NCBI RefSeq assembly: GCF_050433395.1
Contig: NZ_JBNPXH010000007.1
Coordinates: 186,001-250,000 of the forward strand
Source of the DNA: Mobilitalea torta
GTDB lineage: Bacteria; Bacillota; Clostridia; Lachnospirales; Lachnospiraceae
Direction of reading: 5' to 3'
DNA: 64,000 bases
This document shows positions 59,664-64,000 of the stretch, piece by piece; within the stretch, counting starts at the first letter, position 1; each line of letters begins with the position of its first letter. The notes under the pieces were generated by a model. The model was not told where the DNA came from, searched no databases, and saw only the letters and a program-made list of their open reading frames with translations. Made by a program: the position numbers and the translations under genes.

Positions 59664-61319
59664 ATGAAAAAAAACAAATTAGTATCAATCGTTTTAATCC
59701 TGTGTCTGTTCGTTACCATGTTAGCAGGCTGCAACAACTCGTCCAAGCCTTCGGGTGACAGCAGCTCCGGCACACCGCAAGCCACGAAGCCTGCCGAAGG
59801 GGGTAAGGCAGGGGATAAAACGCCGTCTGTTTCCCTGGACAGCCTGCCGGAAGCCGTAGGCAAAGGCGCTATCGCTGCATCACCGGATTTTTATGCAGCC
59901 ACCGATTTGAGCAAAAGCTATACCGTGAACATGTATCTGATCGGCGACACCCCCAACGACTGGGACAAGGTGCTGGAGAAGGTCAATAAATATCTGGAGC
60001 CTTACAACACACAGCTGGCTGTAACCTTCATGAGCTGGAGCGATTACCAGACCATGTATTCCCTGGTACTGGCAGGAGGCGAAAGTGTGGATCTGATCTT
60101 TACCGCTCCCTGGTGCTACATGTATAATGAGGCTGCAAAGGGCTCCTTCTATGAGTTGACAGAGGATTTTATCACCAGCCACATGCCTCTGACCAGAAAA
60201 TATCAGGCGCCTGAGAGCTGGGATGAGACCACTATTGCCGGCAAAACCATCGCTGTTCCCTCCAATGTCGCTTCCCCCATGGGCAAGATCGTGGCTATAC
60301 GGCAGGATATTGCGGAGAAGCTGGGGATCAATGAGTTAAAGAACTGGGATGATTATAAGAAGTTTGCCCTGGCTGTTGCAGAAAAGGAAACTCCGGAAAG
60401 CGGTATTTATGCCATGGCCGCTGCCACCGATAACAATGAGCTGTGGGATGTATACCGTCAGCAGACCGACACCTTCCTGGCTCTGGACAGCAGCTATCTG
60501 GATATGATGTATGAATATGGCGGCGATATTCCGGCGAAGGACGATATCAAGCTGGCCTATGAGTTTGATGCCTTCCGCAGTTACGCTAAGGATATGAAGG
60601 AAATGGCCGATGCGGGATGCTGGAGCCGCAGTGCTCTGACCAATACCGTAACCGATGACGATGCTTTCGGCAATCTCCAGGGCGCATCCATCGCATGGAA
60701 CGCTTCCGTATTCACCTACATGGAGCAGGCAGAGAAGACGGAAGGCGTGAAGGGTATGGCTTATGACCTCACCACGGATCATCTGGTAAGCGCAGAAGCA
60801 TATTCCAATAACGATATGGCGATTACCGCAGGCTCTAAAAATCCTGAGCGCACCGCTATGGTTCTGGATATGATTAAATTTGATACCTATCTCAACAGAC
60901 TGCTGATCCTTGGTATTGAAGGCGAGCATTACACCATTGATGATCAGGGGCAGTATACAGAGCTTGAAAAAGCGGCTGATTTTGCAGCTTATTCCATCTC
61001 CGCCTCCTGGGCAATCAAGAATGGGGATGTGGGTGAGGCAGGCGTGCCCGAGCGTGAAAAGCTCATCACCGATGCTTGGATGAAGCGTGTGGTTATGAAT
61101 CCCACCGTCACCTTTGTATTTGATGATACCAATGTGAAATCCTATATGTCAGCTGTAACCGCGGTTCTTACCGATTATGTTCCGATGCTGCAGCTTGGAC
61201 TGGTAGAGGATGTTGACGCCACATTGGACCAGATGCTGGAAAAATGCTATGCATCCGGTCTGCAGAATATATATGACGAATTCTATACCCAGTATGAGGC
61301 TTGGCGGGCAACCCGCTAA
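59664..61319 (+). CDS. Sugar-binding lipoprotein 2
   Basis: A 551-aa lipoprotein with the lipobox MLAGCNNS, then a Ser/Gly/Pro/Lys linker. It is paralogous to the binding protein at 50164 (both share YSNNDMAI-type and SASWAIKN-type segments) but diverged, so it may accept a different oligosaccharide. ATG at 59664 follows aaaaggagagaggatc; an upstream frame into the permease gene is not real. A terminator follows. Confidence 0.92.
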   Translation: MKKNKLVSIVLILCLFVTMLAGCNNSSKPSGDSSSGTPQATKPAEGGKAGDKTPSVSLDSLPEAVGKGAIAASPDFYAATDLSKSYTVNMYLIGDTPNDWDKVLEKVNKYLEPYNTQLAVTFMSWSDYQTMYSLVLAGGESVDLIFTAPWCYMYNEAAKGSFYELTEDFITSHMPLTRKYQAPESWDETTIAGKTIAVPSNVASPMGKIVAIRQDIAEKLGINELKNWDDYKKFALAVAEKETPESGIYAMAAATDNNELWDVYRQQTDTFLALDSSYLDMMYEYGGDIPAKDDIKLAYEFDAFRSYAKDMKEMADAGCWSRSALTNTVTDDDAFGNLQGASIAWNASVFTYMEQAEKTEGVKGMAYDLTTDHLVSAEAYSNNDMAITAGSKNPERTAMVLDMIKFDTYLNRLLILGIEGEHYTIDDQGQYTELEKAADFAAYSISASWAIKNGDVGEAGVPEREKLITDAWMKRVVMNPTVTFVFDDTNVKSYMSAVTAVLTDYVPMLQLGLVEDVDATLDQMLEKCYASGLQNIYDEFYTQYEAWRATR

Positions 61320-61330
61320 CAGCCGGAGAA

Positions 61331-61359
61331 AAGAGGGGCAGGACCGCCTGCCCCTCTTT
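61331..61359 (+). terminator. Terminator of importer operon 2
   Basis: agaggggcagg and cctgcccctct, perfect arms with a 4-nt loop, then TTTC. Confidence 0.8.
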
Positions 61360-61422
61360 CAGAATGCAGAAGGAGACGCTGACCGGCTGGCTGTTTTTTT
61401 GGTTACGAGAGGAGGAAGGGAC

Positions 61423-62418
61423 ATAACATTCGATGAAATTGCAAAAGAACTGGGGGTATCCAAAAGCACCGTTTCCCGCGCCTTATCCGGTAAAGGAAGA
61501 ATGGGGGAGGATACCCGGCAAAGAATCCGGGATTACGCCCAGGAGCATGGAGTATGGCAAAAGGAGAAGCAGACGGCGGAGCCTTCCAGAACACAGAATA
61601 TCGCGGTGGTGATCCCCACGGATGCTTATACCACGAGTGTCCCCTTTTTCCAGGAATGTTTACTTGGAATCAGCGAAGTGGCAACCATATTCAGATATAA
61701 TGTACTGATTACAATTGGCACACCAAATGATATCTCCGGTATTCAAGCGCTGGTGGAGAAGGGCGCGGTGGACGGTGTCATCCTGCTGCGCAATATGGAG
61801 GAGGACAGGCTTCTTAAGTATCTTGCGGAGAAGCATTTTCTCACCGGGCTGACGGGCACCTGTGATTATGAAGAGGTGATACAGGTGGATATCGATAACA
61901 GGGAAGCTTCGGAAAGCCTGGTTTCTCTGTTGATCGGGCAAGGCTACCGCCGGTTCGCCATCGTGGTGGGAGATGCGGCCTATCATGTAAACCGGTGCCG
62001 GTGCCAGGGGTGTTATGACGCTTTTGATAAGCATGGACTGCCCCGGGAGTATCAGATGGTCTATACGAACTTTGTGAAATTGGAGCTGGTTGATAGTATT
62101 ATCAGTGATATGTTCGCCGGAAAGGTGGAATGCATTATATGCGGAGATGATGTGATCTGCACAAGAATCATGTCGAGACTTCAGGCGGAGGGATATCGAA
62201 TCCCTAAGGATATCTCCATTGCATCCCTGTATAACAGCACGAATTTGGAATGCTTCTCTCCAACGGTGACGGCGCTCAATGTCTCTGAGAGACAGGTTGG
62301 CAATATGATCGGCAAGCAGCTGATTAACCGGCTGAGGGGAGATGCTTACAATGCCAGGACCAATCTGGGGTATGAGATTCTGCTGCGCAAATCAACCGGA
62401 AAAATGTATTATTTATAG
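61423..62418 (+). CDS. LacI-family regulator 2, probable ATA start
   Basis: A 331-aa LacI protein: HTH ITFDEIAKELGVSKSTVSRAL, then a sugar-binding sensor. No ATG or GTG fits the start. GAGGAGG (61409-61415) is 7 nt before an ATA at 61423, and the homologue at 47054 aligns with its Met at exactly this residue. The nearest alternative is a TTG at 61399 without a binding site. It lies between importer operon 2 and a GH2 gene and probably regulates both. Confidence in the family is high, in the start only moderate. Confidence 0.85.
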   Translation: MTFDEIAKELGVSKSTVSRALSGKGRMGEDTRQRIRDYAQEHGVWQKEKQTAEPSRTQNIAVVIPTDAYTTSVPFFQECLLGISEVATIFRYNVLITIGTPNDISGIQALVEKGAVDGVILLRNMEEDRLLKYLAEKHFLTGLTGTCDYEEVIQVDIDNREASESLVSLLIGQGYRRFAIVVGDAAYHVNRCRCQGCYDAFDKHGLPREYQMVYTNFVKLELVDSIISDMFAGKVECIICGDDVICTRIMSRLQAEGYRIPKDISIASLYNSTNLECFSPTVTALNVSERQVGNMIGKQLINRLRGDAYNARTNLGYEILLRKSTGKMYYL

Positions 62419-62440
62419 AAAGATAAGAGAGGTAAGGAAG

Positions 62441-64000
62441 ATGTATTTAACAGGTAAGGATGTAAGACAGAGAGAAAATTTCAATCTGAATTGGTTCTTT
62501 TATCATGGTGAAGAAGACAGGATACCCGGAGAACAGGACACAGCTGAATACAGGCCGGTAAAGCTGCCCCATGACTGGAGTCTGGAGTATCCCTTTGATG
62601 AGCACGCCGTTTCCTGCGGTTCGGGCGGTTATGTGAGGACAGGCATCGGCTGGTATAGGAAATTCTTTCGGGTAGATCCTAATGCGATGACCGGGGGCAG
62701 AGTGGTGCTGCATTTTGACGGAGCCTATATGCTGGCCCAGGTATGGATCAACGGGCAGTATCTGGGACGCCATGTGTACGGATATACCCCCTTTGAGTGG
62801 GATATTACAGACTTGCTAAGCCGCGATGGCGGTGAGAATGTGGTGGATGTTAAAGTGGATAATTCCGCCCAGCCCGGTTCCCGGTGGTATTCCGGTTCCG
62901 GAATCACCCGAAGCGCATGGATATGCGGGATGAAGGATATCCATGCAGCTCCCTATGGGGTATTCGTGCGCAGCCCTGAGGTGGATAAGGAAAGGGCGCA
63001 TATTTGCGTAGAAACACGGGTATGTATGCCGAAGGTTGGTGCGAAAGCTTCTGGTACTGGCATCAATCATTCAGGCTGTGGGGAAGAATGTGCTGAACAG
63101 GAAGCCCGGACAACCCTTTTGGTGGAAACCAGTCTCTATGGGCCGGATGGAACTCTCTGCATACAGGAACGGATAACGGAAAGCAGGATAGAGGGAGAGA
63201 CAGCAGGAAAGAGGGAAGAAGGATGTTGTCGAGCAGAAAGTCAGGTAAGAAATCAGACTGGAGGCCAAGAGGGAGGTCAGACGGAAACTCAAGAGAGAAG
63301 TCAGATTGATAGCCAAGAGGGAGGTCGGGCAGAAAGTCAGTCAGAATGTCAGGCAGGAGAAGAAAGCAGAGATTTTCAGTATGTATTTCATCAGGAATTC
63401 GTACTTCCTTCCCCTGTGTTATGGGATGTGGAGAACCCGGCATTGTATGAGGTTGTTACCAGAATCTATGCTGACGGAGCATTGCAGGATGAGGTGCACA
63501 CCGTAACCGGATTCCGCAGCGCACGGTTCGACAGCCAACAGGGCTTTTTACTGAATGGGGTAAGAGTCAAACTGAACGGGGTATGTATTCACCATGACGG
63601 CGGCTGTGTGGGTGCAGCGGTACATCCGCAGATATGGGAGAGAAGGCTGGAAAAGCTGAAGGAAATGGGCGTGAATGCCGTGCGTATGTCCCATAACCCG
63701 CCGGACCCTGAGCTGCTGGATCTGTGTGACCGGATGGGGCTGATGGTGATGGATGAGGCCTTTGATGAATGGCGTATCCTGAAGGGGAAGGAGTTGGGGA
63801 GCAATACCCATGAAAGCAGGGGGTATTCCGAGTGGTTTGACAGCTGCCATGAGGAGGATATCCGAGCCATGCTCCTACGGGATCGGAATCATCCAAGCAT
63901 CATTATCTGGAGCATCGGCAATGAGGTTCCGGACCAGACCGTCCCGGAGGGATATCTGACCGCAAGGCATTTAAAAAGCATCTGCAAAGAATTGGACCCG
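62441..64000 (+). CDS. GH2 beta-galactosidase-type enzyme (partial, 3' cut)
   Basis: 520 codons are visible before the window ends. The N-terminal sandwich (LPHDWSLEYPFDE, GIGWYRKFF, VWINGQYLGRHVYGYTPF), the middle domain and the barrel start (CIHHDGGCVGAAVHP, VRMSHNPPDPELLDLCD, MDEAFDEW) are typical of family 2. Glu495 in WSIGNEVP is the acid/base. Residues about 248-309 are a Glu/Gln/Ser/Gly-rich repetitive insert in the middle domain, unusual for the family. ggtaaggaag precedes the ATG. There is no signal peptide, so it is cytoplasmic like the other hydrolases here. The nucleophile lies beyond the window. Confidence 0.9.
   Translation, partial: MYLTGKDVRQRENFNLNWFFYHGEEDRIPGEQDTAEYRPVKLPHDWSLEYPFDEHAVSCGSGGYVRTGIGWYRKFFRVDPNAMTGGRVVLHFDGAYMLAQVWINGQYLGRHVYGYTPFEWDITDLLSRDGGENVVDVKVDNSAQPGSRWYSGSGITRSAWICGMKDIHAAPYGVFVRSPEVDKERAHICVETRVCMPKVGAKASGTGINHSGCGEECAEQEARTTLLVETSLYGPDGTLCIQERITESRIEGETAGKREEGCCRAESQVRNQTGGQEGGQTETQERSQIDSQEGGRAESQSECQAGEESRDFQYVFHQEFVLPSPVLWDVENPALYEVVTRIYADGALQDEVHTVTGFRSARFDSQQGFLLNGVRVKLNGVCIHHDGGCVGAAVHPQIWERRLEKLKEMGVNAVRMSHNPPDPELLDLCDRMGLMVMDEAFDEWRILKGKELGSNTHESRGYSEWFDSCHEEDIRAMLLRDRNHPSIIIWSIGNEVPDQTVPEGYLTARHLKSICKELDP

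Overview
The window looks like a chromosomal segment from a Gram-positive anaerobe of the Clostridia, most likely Lachnospiraceae. This is inferred from gene content and order (formate-tetrahydrofolate ligase, the rplU-prp-rpmA-obgE block, a catalytic/regulatory pyrBI pair, LexA beside a YneA-like gene, T-box control, BirA/BioY), strong AGGAGG ribosome binding sites, TTGACA-17-TATAAT promoters, and abundant LacI/ABC sugar loci. It is not proven by a marker gene. No rRNA, tRNA, CRISPR array, transposase or prophage gene was seen.

Region by region. 1-2121: fhs with its promoter and terminator. 2389-6535: an AT-rich stretch with a secreted beta-rich protein, a lipoprotein, a Fe/Mn superoxide dismutase and a secreted transglutaminase-like protein flanked by palindromic GGTGCCTGA repeats. 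6559-10079 (minus): an ECF sigma factor with a membrane anti-sigma-like partner, then pyrBI. 10100-10835: a gene-poor transcription unit whose promoter and leader resemble those at 2389-2488, with short iterated repeats. 10936-18581: a SWIM/SNF2 helicase, bioY-birA, a zinc-ribbon membrane protein and tyrS. 18753-24047: a hypothetical protein, the paired radical-SAM genes, RNase G and a YbaK-type deacylase. 24224-32696: a PNPOx-like protein and two tandem, paralogous FtsX-type permease/ATPase pairs placed between rng and rplU. 32713-37289: L21 leader, rplU, prp, rpmA, obgE, yhbY, nadD, yqeK, rsfS. 37474-38866: divergent lexA and a YneA-like LysM protein around SOS boxes. 38886-41400: a T-box leader and a MetRS-like protein with a degenerate KMSKS loop. 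41406-46906: a two-component system plus a VTC-domain / DUF4956 / carbohydrate-binding-domain operon; both promoters carry the same 11-bp-spaced TTTAAAGT repeats. 46976-64000: a galactan-type sugar locus.

The sugar locus has two LacI regulators, two LplB/YtcP-type importers (permease, permease, binding lipoprotein), a GH53 endo-galactanase, a GH35 beta-galactosidase, an unassigned clan GH-A hydrolase, a GH43-like enzyme and a GH2 enzyme cut off by the window end. None of the hydrolases shows a signal peptide. The likely scheme is import of galactan-type oligosaccharides followed by intracellular degradation, with repression by the LacI proteins. A near-palindromic LacI-type operator lies just after the first importer's -10 box.

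The observations most worth a second look are the shared response-regulator repeats, the conserved promoter-leader module with a gene-poor second copy, the 513-bp identical tract in the duplicated ATPases, the KMSKS-less T-box-controlled MetRS homologue, and a LacI gene whose best-placed start codon is ATA.
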